In this document: positions 1 through 11,802 of the stretch, piece by piece
Numbering within the stretch: the stretch's first letter is position 1
How the letters are laid out: each line of letters opens with the position of its first letter
Origin: Onchocerca lupi
Lineage: Eukaryota > Nematoda > Chromadorea > Rhabditida > Onchocercidae
DNA length: 64,000 nt
Reading direction: 5' to 3'
Assembly (NCBI GenBank): GCA_028564675.1
Contig: JAOVVO010000049.1
Span: 1 to 64,000, forward strand
Notes under the pieces: model-generated
What the model was told of the DNA's origin: nothing
Database searches by the model: none
Seen by the model: the letters and a program-made list of their open reading frames with translations, nothing else
Translations under genes and position numbers: made by a program

Positions 1-6
1 CACACA

Positions 7-60
<54 letters not shown>

Positions 61-85
61 TACACAAACATACACACACATTTAT
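1..85. repeat. (CA)n microsatellite at the window edge
   Basis: A nearly pure CA dinucleotide tract fills the first 57 bases and decays into CA-rich sequence with TA interruptions up to about base 85. It probably continues beyond the left edge. No coding content is seen. Confidence 0.95.
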
Positions 86-174
86 ATACGTATGCACACA
101 GACAGCTATCACCGAACAACCTTTCCCAATCGATCGGTATTGTTTCCATTTTCGAGATAGTTTTGTAACAAATT

Positions 175-558
175 TTAGAATTGAAAACAGACGGGCAGGG
201 TGTTTAGTTGTGCTATTTCATCGCAAATCGGCAAAGATCCGAAGTTCAAGGTTAAGTGGTAATTGACGTGTAGAATCTCGCAGACTAACTCGGAGGGCTT
301 AGAAAGATTAAGCTTGTGTAATAAATCCAGATAATTGAGCAGATAACAACCTACCGAATGTACTTTTGCAAGAAAAAAAAAATTAAATGAGCTGGATTTA
401 ATTGAATATAGCATAAATTTAAATTCTAACAATTCGATCCATTCACTATTCACAAAGTGGACGCAGGACAACTTCGCTTGACCTTTGGCATATTCAAAAT
501 CTAGAATTCGCTGCCACTGTATTTGGAATTCCGGAGATGTACTTATTACAAATCTCAA
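175..558 (-). other. Unrecognised open frame, possible 3' exon
   Basis: A 127-codon open frame runs on the minus strand and ends in a stop at its low-coordinate end. I do not recognise the product. Its later part is leucine-rich and somewhat less AT-rich than its surroundings, but the middle is a low-complexity Phe-rich segment encoded by a T run, which is typical of chance frames here. It could be a terminal exon of a minus-strand gene, perhaps together with the candidate exon at 1121-1205, but no splice chain links them. The stretch from about 560 to 1880 otherwise shows only AT-rich sequence. Confidence 0.2.
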
Positions 559-1120
559 CTGCGCTTCCTTACATATATTTTCGATGTTTATATCAATGTT
601 GTTTGCATGTAAATTACATTCAAAATTTGTTGCTAATTATGGAAGAAAAGTTTCTGTCCACAGTTTGCATGATTTCATGAAATTTGACATACTTCTTTTC
701 ACGCCGATGTTAAAATAGCTTCTTTTTCCCACCACTTCTGCAGGATCGATTATTCCTCAATACCTTGATGTTTGTGTTTATGTTTCTTTTTTTTTTCTCC
801 GTTTTGTTTCAGTTTTCTTGAACTATCTTGCTTCACTCTTTCCCGATCCCACTATCTCCATACTCACTCTCTTTTTGGGTAGTCCAAGCAAAAGTGTTTT
901 CTCCTCAAGATCCGTTTTAGGCCATTAAAAAAATCAAATGAAGAAAATGTATCTCTCATAAGCAAAATTTCCATTTATAATTATGTGAAATTTATTTTCT
1001 TTGGGTGATTTTTCAATAGTATTTAAAAATTTTTTTATTGAATTCGGGAAAGTTTCTTGGATAAGATTTGTTGATTATGCATCGCGTCACAATCTTGTTG
1101 CATTGCTGTATTCTTTTTAC

Positions 1121-1205
1121 TTATTCCGATGTGGCAAAGATCCTTTCTGGATTCCAAACTGATCAGTTGTGTCCTCGTCAGCTGTGTCTTGATTCCACTG
1201 GTTAA
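1121..1205 (-). other. Candidate isolated exon, gene unknown
   Basis: On the minus strand an acceptor-like TGCTTCAAG precedes an 85-base block followed by a donor-like GTAAAA. The block is clearly less AT-rich than its flanks and is open in two minus-strand frames. One of these reads as a hydrophilic, acidic segment (for example NQWNQDTADEDTTDQFG). It is also open on the plus strand, so strand and frame are not settled. No partner exon was found. Confidence 0.2.
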
Positions 1206-1903
1206 CTTGAAGCACACGTTAATGACAACTGAGTGTGCAATCCATACAGGAAAAATGTCGTCTTATTTAAACTGAAAAAAATTCAATCAATTCAACCTTC
1301 TAACTTAAACAGGATTTTTCATTATTTTTTCTCTACGTATTTGATTTCATTTAAATTCCTTTCTAATTTTTCCTTCTAATCTCTTTTGTTTCTTAATATT
1401 AATATTCCTTTCGCATTCATGAAAAACTTGTAAAATTATAACGGTAAGAGAAAGCTGTTATTTGTTATTGAGAGTTGTAAAAAAGTTTGTGCTTGTTTTT
1501 ATTTGGTTTTCCGCTTTTTTTTTTCTGAATTTGATTATAAAGCAATTTAATATATCGCCGGAGCTTCTACAAGACATGCGAAAGAAATGATAGAAATTCT
1601 AGTGACAGTTTTATAATTTCATTGTGGGCTGAATATGTGTTTGTGATTTATCGACAAAATTTAACTGTTGATGCATTAATGAAGTTTTGTTTTCCAGCTG
1701 AATGTAAACATTTGCTTTTTATTAATTAAAACTAGTAGATCCGTTTGAAATCTATAAAAATTTTCTGTTCCGCACTTTTTTGAAATTCAGATCTTATTTT
1801 GGTAAGAATGGCAACGTTGCTACATGGGATGACGTGATTATGCTGGGATGAGTCAAAAAGGTGTATTTTTTCAATAATTTCGAGGAACTATCGCCATGCA
1901 ACA

Positions 1904-4900
1904 ATGGGACCAAAAGAACTTAACTCCGTTCAGCAGGTAAGTTCCTTTTTCGATGAAGAAAACATGATAAAAACTGCGTGCAATAGATGAGCTGCTTTTT
2001 CATTAATGAAAACTTGGCAAGATTTCGTAATTCCGTTTTTGGTACTCTGTGCGGATGTAATCCATATTGATATTCATTCAAAATAGAGAAATACACAATA
2101 TTGCAACTTATGTGTGTATCATTATTTTTGATTGGGATGCTGTTTACAGGAACTTTTTGAAGCAGTGAGACGAGGCGATGCGCAGAAAGTGCAGACATGG
2201 CTATTAAGTAGACGGAACAAGCGACCACGGACACCGCTGAAGTAAATTTGCATTCTTTCTTTTTCCTTCTTTTGGGATATTTTAAAACAGATTTTCAAAT
2301 ATTATAGATTAATGAAGATTTTATAATATAGTTGAGAACCTCATTATCCATCTGTTAGAGTCGGAAGAAGGATACCGTAAAGATAAGAGTCGGAAGTAAA
2401 GGATTTTAAACACAGTAATAATTTCTCCAAAATATTATAGCTTTTTGCGTGCATCGACATCACATTCACCATGGCTGTGTTCGATTGTCGATCCTTCGAA
2501 CGGTTACACAGTGTTACATCTTGCCGCTTTACTGGGACATAAAGAAGTACAATTAACCCATCTCTTAGAACTTTCTTATCTTAATTCTTAATTCACTAAT
2601 GCTTTATATTAATTCATTACTACCATGTCTCTCGCGAATTTGATTTTTCAAGGTGGTCAAAATCTTACTGAGTGTTGATTCGCAAATGGTTCGAATAAAA
2701 GATCGGCGAGGATGTTTACCAATACACTTGGCAGCATGGAATGGCCATGTTGAAGTGCTGCAGGTAATCAGCATTGACGATACAACTATCTATCAAGCAT
2801 ATTTTTGGATTTAGAATCTTAGTCGAATTTATCTTAGAATTTAAGTCTTAAAACTTCGCATTTACATAAATTCCAGACTTTAATTAACGCTGAACCAAAT
2901 ACTATTGATGCAGTTAACAACGCCAAAGAATCGCCTTTGCATCTTTCCGCACAACACGGTCATGGAAAAGTCGTAACTCTTTTGCTCGCTGTATGTTTTG
3001 ATTTGAATCTTCATTGGTCTGAATTGAAAAAGAATACAATAAACTTATCACTTCTGAAGTAAAACACTTGAAAATTAAGTGGAATAAAATCCTATATCAT
3101 AAAGACATTTTACAGAAACATGCAAACCCCAGGATGAGGAATGCACGTGCTGAAACTGCTTTAGATGTAGCTGCACGACTTGGGAAAGCTAATGTGTGTC
3201 GGTTACTCATTTGTAACTGCCCGGAACTAGCACTGCAGGTTAGATTTTCGTTCGGAAACATTAATATTATAAATTTAGTTGATTAACTCGTTTTGGAATG
3301 TTTTTAAGTGAACTCACTTTAGAGTGCATCAGAGTGCATTACCTTAGATCCAGGAAGATCACGACATTTAGCTCAAGTTGTGTATCCATTACATGCTGCT
3401 GCTCGTCATGGTCACATTGATTGCCTTCAAATACTTTGTCATTCCGGTTTCGATCTTGACTATGTTACTGAAGAAGGTAGTGCATTACATGTCGCAGCAT
3501 TGTTTGGAAAAGTCGAGGCTGTCAAGTTGCTGCTTGAACAAGGTTAATCATATATGGCTTGTTTTTTTGTTTTTGTCATTTGAAAGTTTTTGGATAGAAA
3601 ATAATTTCGGTTTTTCTGTGTTCTTTGTGGGGTGTAGTTCATTTTAGTAATAGTAATAATTTTATCTATTTTACAATTTTTGTGATTTTCTAACGCTGTA
3701 GGCATCAATGTTGATACTCGTGATGGACAAGGGCGTACTGTACTAGAAACTTTAGCAGAGCACGAAAACGAAAAAGCTTCAGATCTTACACAGGTGATAC
3801 AGAGCCGAGAAGGATGGTCAGAATGTCGCAAGCTTGTTGAAGGTTCCTTTTGGTTTTATTTTTGACTTTGGTTCTATGTTGCTAGGTTGTTTTCTGAGAC
3901 TTATCAATTTAAATATGCACTAATTGCTAGCAATTTATAGCTTACATACGAAAACATAGGGATCGTCAGAGTGACAAAATCAATGTAGAGAATTCGGTCT
4001 ACTTGAATTTGCCCTTCTATTCGAAGTATGGTTCCAATCCAAAAGATGTTGTTTGGAAACCGATACCGGAATTATCTACAGGTATTTAGCGAGGTTTAAA
4101 AGTAAAATCGAAATAACAAATTATTTTTCCAAAAACCAACATTTTTTTCAAGAAATAAAATTTCTCTGCTTCAGCCAGACTTCAAGCATCTCAAAATCTC
4201 GTACAGCATGGTTCAACCTATGGAACTGATACCACTTCGGATACTGGCGCGCGTAATACATCACCATCAATAGTGGTATTTTTTTATATTAACAATCCTA
4301 AAACTTTTTTATTCAAAAATTGAGAACTCTGTAACCAGTTTTTAGGCTGATGTGGTCACATTATTTGACAATGGACACGATCTGGTTGATATTTCGACCC
4401 TACCTTTATCAACAACTCGTATAGAGTCATCTGGGAGCGAGTCTGGGTAAAGCTTTTTTCTTTCTTGAAATATTTTTCTCCTGGTTATCTCTCTGTTTTC
4501 CCATATATTCGCATTATATGATGCTTGTATGTTTGGTTATTTGCATTCTGCACTTAGGCATTTCAATTCACAACTATCATTAGGTCAAACTGAAGGTTTC
4601 AGTGTAGAAAATAGCGTATCTCGATTTGCTGTCGTATTGCCGAGTCATAGGTATCGGCATATTGTTCAGAAAAATGGCATTCCTTTACCGAGAATGGGAG
4701 TTGGTCGGACATCTCTTAATTCAGGTAAGCTGTTTTGCCGCTAGCAATTAGAAGATCAAAATTTAAAAAGATGTTTTGGATACGAAACAAGAGGTTATTA
4801 TCACGCACACTAAAAGGAATAGATTTTGTATTGAAATTTTGTGAAAATCTTTAATTTAGAAGTAGCTCTTTTAGCTGACCAGTTTAGTAAAAGTCTCTTA

Positions 4901-7900
4901 GCATCTTATCTCTACCTTCCTCAATTTGCTTGAGCAGGATTTATCTTTTGCTTCTGTAGTTTTTTATAAAAATTGTTTTATTCCAGATTCAGCAGCAGCA
5001 TGTTCATACCAGGCTCCACTTGCGTACGATGCTTGGCGATCACAGCGTGCTGGTCCTTATGATAATGTGATTAGTCCATCACATCCTCTTCTGGCCTATG
5101 ACAATATACCACGTAATCTTGTTGTTTATGATAATGCTCCACCGCCTGGCAAGTTTTCATAGATTTAGATTTTTCCCATGCTTCACATATTTTTCAGAGC
5201 AAAAAATTTAGCTTGAATATATAACAGTTCTTCATAACTTCTTCACATAATATCGATAATTTTTGATTTGAAAACAAAGATGCATTCTCCTTTGTTGATT
5301 TATTTTTGTTTATGTTAAAAAAAAAAAAAAAAAGACAATAAATCTTTTCATAGTACATTATGAGTAATAGAATAAACAACAAAAAAAAAAGAAAAAAATT
5401 AGTCTGATTTTTGGTTAAAGGTATATATATGGTTGTTTATATATATATATATATGTTGTTTTCTTTTTTTTTTTTTTTCAAAAACCAAAAAAAAATCTAG
5501 TACTTTTTTGGATTTAGCTTTCGTTTTGGCATGTTAATGAGTGTTTGTTAAACCAATAACAAAACCTAAGTAATGTATGTATGTGTATTTGACTTGCATT
5601 CACAAAACAGGAAAAAAAGACTTAGTAGTATATTTTGAAAGATTCATACCGAAATCTGTTTACAGGACATCGACGTTGGCAGCATGCCTGCGAAGAGAAA
5701 TCTATAGGTGAGGCTGGCTGTGAAAATATTAGTACACCATCTTGTAGTATTACAAGTGATGATACACAGATTATGCTACCTGGTAGGAAATTACATATTT
5801 AATAAGATCTCTATTAAAGATGTGGAATTAATTTTAAAAATTCATATTTTTAAATTTACTACGAACCGAAGTTGCAGTACGTTAGACACTAGAATTCATC
5901 CATTTATTTTTAATGAAACCTTGCCATCAATGTTTGCCTCTGCTAGAGAAAACATCGAAGCCCGAACCGATTCCTCGGAAAACTAGAATGCATGAAGCTA
6001 GTGCAAATAAAAACAGTGGTCATGTTATTAAGTACAGTTCACCAAATTCTTCCTTATATCGAGCGGAAAGCCCAGCATCCGTCATCACTTTCGCCTGCTC
6101 AACTCTTGAACGCTGTATGCTTTTTCTATAGTTCAAGAATAATTTTTCACTTTTAAAATTTTAGTTGGAATGAAACTAACTTAATTTATTCATTCTTCAA
6201 GTCATCAAGAATGTTATGTGCAAGTCTTATTTTTTTAGACTTACATCTTAATAAGATGTAATTTTTAGCATTATCTCCTGGAGAACCAAGCAGCGGTATT
6301 CCATCCGGAACAGCTTCGTCAACTCAAGGCCGCGCACCATTAGCACTCCCTGAGGAAGTTTCTATGTCAGCTTCAGCTAGTATTCTGTCAATACAAAATT
6401 CTCCAGAAAGGTGTCCGATCGAGGAAGTAAGTTTAAGGCATCTTTTTCTATTATGAATACCACTGTATTCATTTAAAACTTAATATTTTCAAGATCATGC
6501 TTCATCAGTTGCAAACCGTATACTTGAACCAAGTTTTAGTTTTCATCAGGAGCAAATGAAAATATTAGGAAATTTTTTTGACCCAGTGATATCCTTTGCC
6601 AAGTAGTAAAAAATTCGGTCAAAGCTGTATAATAAATTTCATTCTAGAGTATACGGAGAAGACATTCACGTCTTTTGAATGACGATCATTCTACACTGGA
6701 TCGTAATTCTGCGACAGTTGCTCTTAATTCAAGTTGTTCGGTGAAGGTAATTGTTTAATAAGTGAGGTATATTTTCCAAAATCTATATTTTAGTTCTGTC
6801 AATTCAAGACTTTCTTTGTGTTAGTGCGAAGTCATTTCAGACTGCATTAGCGAATTGTGTAGAAACCATAACAACAGAAAATGAAGCAAGCAGAGATAAT
6901 AGTCATTCTGAGCTTGATCATCTTCCGAGTCCTGAAACTACCGAATCTCTCATTCATCATTTCCTCTGCAGTCAGGTTTGCAGCGTTCTTGTGACGAAAT
7001 TTGTTTTAAATTAATTCGTAGTGTTTAGTCTTTTTCAAGTGAAAACATTTCAGTTTTAGGATAACGTCAAGCAACGGTTGTCGCAATCTCCCACTGTAAG
7101 TAAAAGATCACAACATACACAAAAGGACACAATGTCACCATCTTCAACAGGTTCCTATGCTTTGTAATGAAGTTTATTATGTTATTGATTTTTGTCGTTC
7201 ACTTATCTAAGGAAAATAAATCTGGATTTTAGTGGGATCAGATTGCACTTTAGCATCTTCATGTTCCTTACCGATAATTTCTCATGTCTCATCGACACCG
7301 CTATCAGTAATTTCTCTGTCACAGGAACGCAATCAACTTTTCAAGCAATCCAGGTGAAATTTCATTTTTGACCGGATTTTGAACTTTTGTCCAAAAATCG
7401 AAATGTTTCCATAATTTAAACAGTTCCAGTATGGATGATCAATCATTTTCTTCTATGGAAGTAAGATTGCGAACTGCATCTTCTATCCCAGCACATGGTA
7501 ACAGAAATAAAGGTAAGCGTTCATAATTAAAAAATGAATTCTTAATAAAAACGTAGGAAGTTATGAACATGCATCTTCATGAATGGAAGCATCAAAAGCA
7601 GCTTTTGCTTTCCTTCTTGTGCTTCATCTTGCATTTTTTAGAGGGATGTAGATTATCCGTCTCAAGCGATGGCGAACAGATTAGAGACGAATTGCACAAT
7701 AGTATGCAAGCATCATTTGCGCAAAGCGACAAAGTTTCAATTCGACATAGTTCCTTAGATGAAAGTATCGAATGGAAGAAAGTAGATTTTTCACTTACAA
7801 TCCAACTCTCGAAATTAAAATTTCGTTTTTTTCAAGTCGTGCCAACGTTATACGTATTGCTTAGAAATCTATGCTATATGTGGGGGTTATCGAGAAATAG

Positions 7901-10316
7901 CTGTGAGAAGCAATAAAAACCATCAGTTACTAACTTTGTTAGAAAATGTTTTATCAGATCAGTGAAATAATGGAGTCATTTGGTGGCGCGATTTGTCGGG
8001 AATCGGTATTTACAGCTCATTATGAACCAAAAGTAGCCGTTTACCTCAGAGACCGGAGATCTCAAGCATTAACGCTGCAATTAAATGGACCACAGACAGT
8101 GCAGAACAGACAATCATTTGGATTTGATGCTGATAAAAGATATGAGCAACCGGTCAGTACTAAAGATTACTGGTTCTAAATAGTGAGTTATCAGCACTTT
8201 AATTGTTGAAAGACTACTTAAATAGTTTGTTATTTCAGCCTTGAAATTATGAAAACTTAACTTATGAATAGCTGATAAAATCCATTCAGAAGATTCCATT
8301 TTTTAAAAATCGGCTGAAATTGTAATGATGTTCTAGAGTAGGGCAGTTAATTCAAATCAAAAGTAGGAAGACGTGCTACTCAAGGCTATATTACATTATG
8401 TTCTCTTCTCTGAAACAGTGTAAGGTGCTTTAAGTAGAGGCTGTATTTTGCAATGAATTAAATCTAGAATTTCTAAAAAGAGTTCCTCATTGTGATTCTC
8501 ACTGTATTATATGCAGTTTTTTCTTGCAGCGAAGGGTAAATGCTGTTGCTGAATGGCTGAATGTGTCTGTTGGAATACCTAATCCTAGAGCAAATGAAAT
8601 AGCGGAAGTTCTCGAAGGCAATGGCTTTGATAGTATCGAACATATGGTATGTATTTTTGCTTTGAAAAATAAGGTAAACAGGGCATTTTAAAAACCTGTT
8701 TTTAAAACCAAAAAATTTCTTGAGACATATGTATTCCTTGCATTTACTACTGTATTTGCAGCAATCAACACTCGATTGTGCTGCCATGCAAGAAATTGGT
8801 TTTGATAAATCAACGCAACACCAAATCGGAATGTATCTAGAAAATTACCCGAATATTTCCATTCCAAGTGCAAGTTAGTTTTGAATTCTCAGAAATCAGT
8901 CAACGCTAAATTTATCCTGAAAGAGAACGGTAATCTTTGAATTTTTCGAATTTCAGTCATTTGAATTTTCTTCAGATTCATTTACATATGTTTCGGATTG
9001 GTTGCACTCACTCGATTTGGAAGATTATCTCGGCCATTTTGTTAGTGGTGGTTTAACATCAATGCTGATTGTTTTTGCAGTCGACTCAACCCGGAAACAT
9101 TTGAAAGTAAGTGGTTTGCTCACGTTTTGTTAGATTTCAAGACATTTTCTTGTATTTTGCTTATTCTTCTTTTTAAAATGTTGTTTTCAGATTCTTGGCA
9201 TCACAAAACTTGGTCATCAAAAGCGAATTTTAAATTCTTTGAAGAAAGCAAAGGAAGAACGGCGTCAAAGAGCAGCAGAAAGAGCAGCGGCAGCACAAGA
9301 AGAAGCAGACAGTGGGCAGGAGAGCAGGTGGTTCCTTTTTAACTTCGAAGCTTTCTGGAAAAAAGTTCGTAGAACTTTATTTTCCTCAAAAGCGTTTCTT
9401 CAATGAATTACGTCTGGCTTAAAGTTTAGGAGTACGGTCCAGTCATCATCGAGTACCCAAATATCGCGTTCAGTGATTATTGGAGGACGTCAAACTAAAT
9501 GGCAGCATTCATCTAATACACTTATTGAAAGTTGCATCTCATTTTCTGCTCATTATCTTGGATCAATGGAAATATCAAATGTTGAAGAGACAGAGGATTC
9601 TCGAAGAGCTATGATCAAATTGAAAGTGAGAAATAAGAAAGAAAAGTATATTTTTCTAATGGAAATGAGAAATTTTTATTCAGTCGTTTGTTGTGTTGGT
9701 AAATTATATTTTTTTTAGAAAGGTATTCGCGAAATAGCCAAAGTTCCTCATGTTTTATTGGAAATCTCAGTATCAGGTGTTCGAGTACTTGATGCTATCA
9801 CAAAGGTTTTTGATCATTTACTTGTGGGTTTATCAAACACCTCCTTTAAAATGGAAGTGATTAGTTAACATGTTCAGGATTATATTATTTTTTCAGCAAC
9901 TTACTGTCGAGCATGAAATAGCACAGATACAGATTGTCTGTCAGGATGAAAGAGATCTGAACTGTTTCGCTTATATATCGCAAGATGGCGATCGTCATTT
10001 CTGTCATGTATTTTGCGTCTTAACTGCCGTAAGTTATGATGGTTTTTGATCTTATGCAAAGCCTTAATAGAGCATATTTTGTGAGTTTGAAATATATTTG
10101 ATCCCGCATTTCAGTCATTTTCAATCGAGAACATATTTAACGATGATATATAAAGAAATCAGTATTTCGTTCACTATATGAAATCACATATACCTCTGGA
10201 AGGTTTTTTTATAGGATGTAGCAACTGAAATAATAATAACCTTGGGACAGGCTTTCGAAGTATGCTACAGAATCACCAACAATAGCTGTGGCATTGCCGA
10301 ACCGATTGCCATATAA
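1904..10316 (+). CDS. anks1: ANKS1 (Odin)-family adaptor: ankyrin repeats, two SAM domains, PTB domain
   Basis: Thirty-one exons give a 1,312-residue protein with consistent splice phases: 1904-1936, 2150-2241, 2441-2546, 2653-2763, 2877-2990, 3116-3238, 3323-3542, 3702-3842, 3941-4081, 4175-4275, 4346-4446, 4558-4724, 4987-5148, 5666-5782, 5947-6114, 6269-6426, 6648-6746, 6841-6975, 7060-7150, 7233-7353, 7424-7512, 7642-7781, 7958-8152, 8530-8646, 8762-8873, 8976-9106, 9191-9327, 9430-9625, 9719-9805, 9897-10028, 10215-10316. Residues 12-290 are ankyrin repeats (TVLHLAALLGHKEV, LPIHLAAWNGHVEV, SPLHLSAQHGHGKV, YPLHAAARHGHIDC, SALHVAALFGKVEA). A long polar linker with three YDN motifs follows. 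SAM domains lie at about 976-1051 and 1053-1115, and a PTB domain (HYLGSMEI) at about 1165-1300. This order is that of ANKS1A/B, cytoplasmic adaptors that bind receptor tyrosine kinases such as Eph receptors and regulate their signalling and turnover. The start at 1904 aligns with the short N-terminus of the family; an out-of-frame ATG lies 8 bases upstream. Intron 13 is GC-AG. Confidence 0.95.
5149..5665 (+). other. GC-AG intron of the ANKS1 gene with in-frame early stop
   Basis: Intron 13 begins with GCAAGT instead of GT and ends in TTTACAG. Using this GC donor preserves the reading frame (CCT G / GA CAT). If the intron is kept, translation adds GKFS and stops at TAG 5160-5162. This would give a protein of about 540 residues with ankyrin repeats and the tyrosine motifs but no SAM or PTB domains. 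The intron is the longest of this gene (517 bases) and contains long A, T and TA runs. Confidence 0.8.
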
Positions 10317-10384
10317 CTTATCATGTAATTTGTTTTATATTTCACACTACCTATGGATTCTTTCTGACTTTGAAATCTCATATT

Positions 10385-10390
10385 AATAAA
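10385..10390 (+). terminator. Poly(A) signal AATAAA for the ANKS1 gene
   Basis: A canonical AATAAA lies 69 bases after the ANKS1 stop codon, a normal distance for a nematode 3' UTR. A second AATAAA occurs about 40 bases further on. Confidence 0.6.
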
Positions 10391-11802
10391 TATACTTTGA
10401 CAAAAACAAAATTTTGGAGAGAAATAATTAAATAAATGCGTGAGTTATAGGTTATGTTATGGAGAAGTTCAAACAGTAGATGTTACTTCTCGTATAATTA
10501 GAGCTTAAATTTACAAACTTTTCGGTAGAATTAAATTGTAAATAAAGGATTTTCGCTGCAGATGCTCGATCTAAATTTGTGCTGCATATAGACAAAAAAA
10601 AAGTTGAATTGGTGGCTGTAAGTTTATTCACTTACAAGAAAAATGCATTTTCGTGAAATAAATCAAATCTCACAAATTGAGCCCGATTTTTGCGCTTTCT
10701 GAATCAGAAGCTGTCCAAATTTGTGTTTTATGAGAAAAGAAAAAAAATCTTCAATTTTTCTTCAGAACAACTCTTTTGAGTTTAAAATTTGTTCTATGTT
10801 TTATCTGTTAAGTTCGTATATGGCTGAGCCGATTGTGGTGAACAAACCAGAATTATGAAGTATTCTATTTTTTAAACATGGTATTGTGCAGGAAATATTT
10901 TAAGAAATTCTGTACACCAGGAGGAATATTGAAGTATGAAAGGTAAACTTAGTACTGTACATTGTTGCTGCTTTTTGTTCATTTGGTTTTAGTATTTTGA
11001 TTTTATTTGTGTGTTTTGAATCTTGATGTGTTTGTTATAATTCATTTCTGGTGTATTAATTTTCAACTATGAGTAGGTAACGTAGTTTAATGGAATGGGT
11101 TATTTGGGATACAGATATTATCGAACAGTTTGACATTGACGTAACTTCAATATTATCAAATTTCTGAAATTTCTGCATCAACATAGCAGTCTTCACTTTC
11201 CGCTATCGATCCGATTAATCCTAGTTTAGAACAATTTTTGTTCTTTGGTTTTTTACGTTATTTTTCTCCTCAATATCTTACACAGACTTCTCATGTGGTA
11301 TTAATATTTTCTTGTAAAGCCGGTAATTTTTTGTTTTTTTTTTCTTGAAATATAGATGTACTGTTTTTACAGCAGTTAACTACTGCTGATTAACACTTAG
11401 TTTCCTTTACAGTTCCGAAATTTCTTCCATCTTTTTCTTTATTATTTTATAAGTTTCTTTTCTTTAGATATTGACTGATTTTAGAAGGTTGGTGAATGGT
11501 AATCGGTTAGTAGTTTCTAGCTTATTTTTTTTGTGTATTTATTTCTGCTACTTTTTATATGCATGTTATTTTTTTTATTTTTTTTTTTTTTTTTTATTTT
11601 TTGAAGTTTTAATAGAAGGAATTGAGTAAGAAATTTTGCTTAGTGGAAGTGAAATATGTGTCACATCTCTCTTTCAATACCATAATAAACAAAAAGAGTG
11701 CACTGAGAAGTCAAACATATAAACTATGTATTTTAACGATTGAACAAAAACAGAACGTAATTAGAGTAACTGCATGAAATTCAAATGAAACAAGTAATGG
11801 AG
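10391..11802. other. Convergent intergenic region, no gene seen
   Basis: This AT-rich gap separates the 3' ends of the plus-strand ANKS1 gene and the minus-strand GPCR gene. It holds T runs (about 11577-11600) and presumably both 3' UTRs. I see no splice-framed exon in it. Confidence 0.6.
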
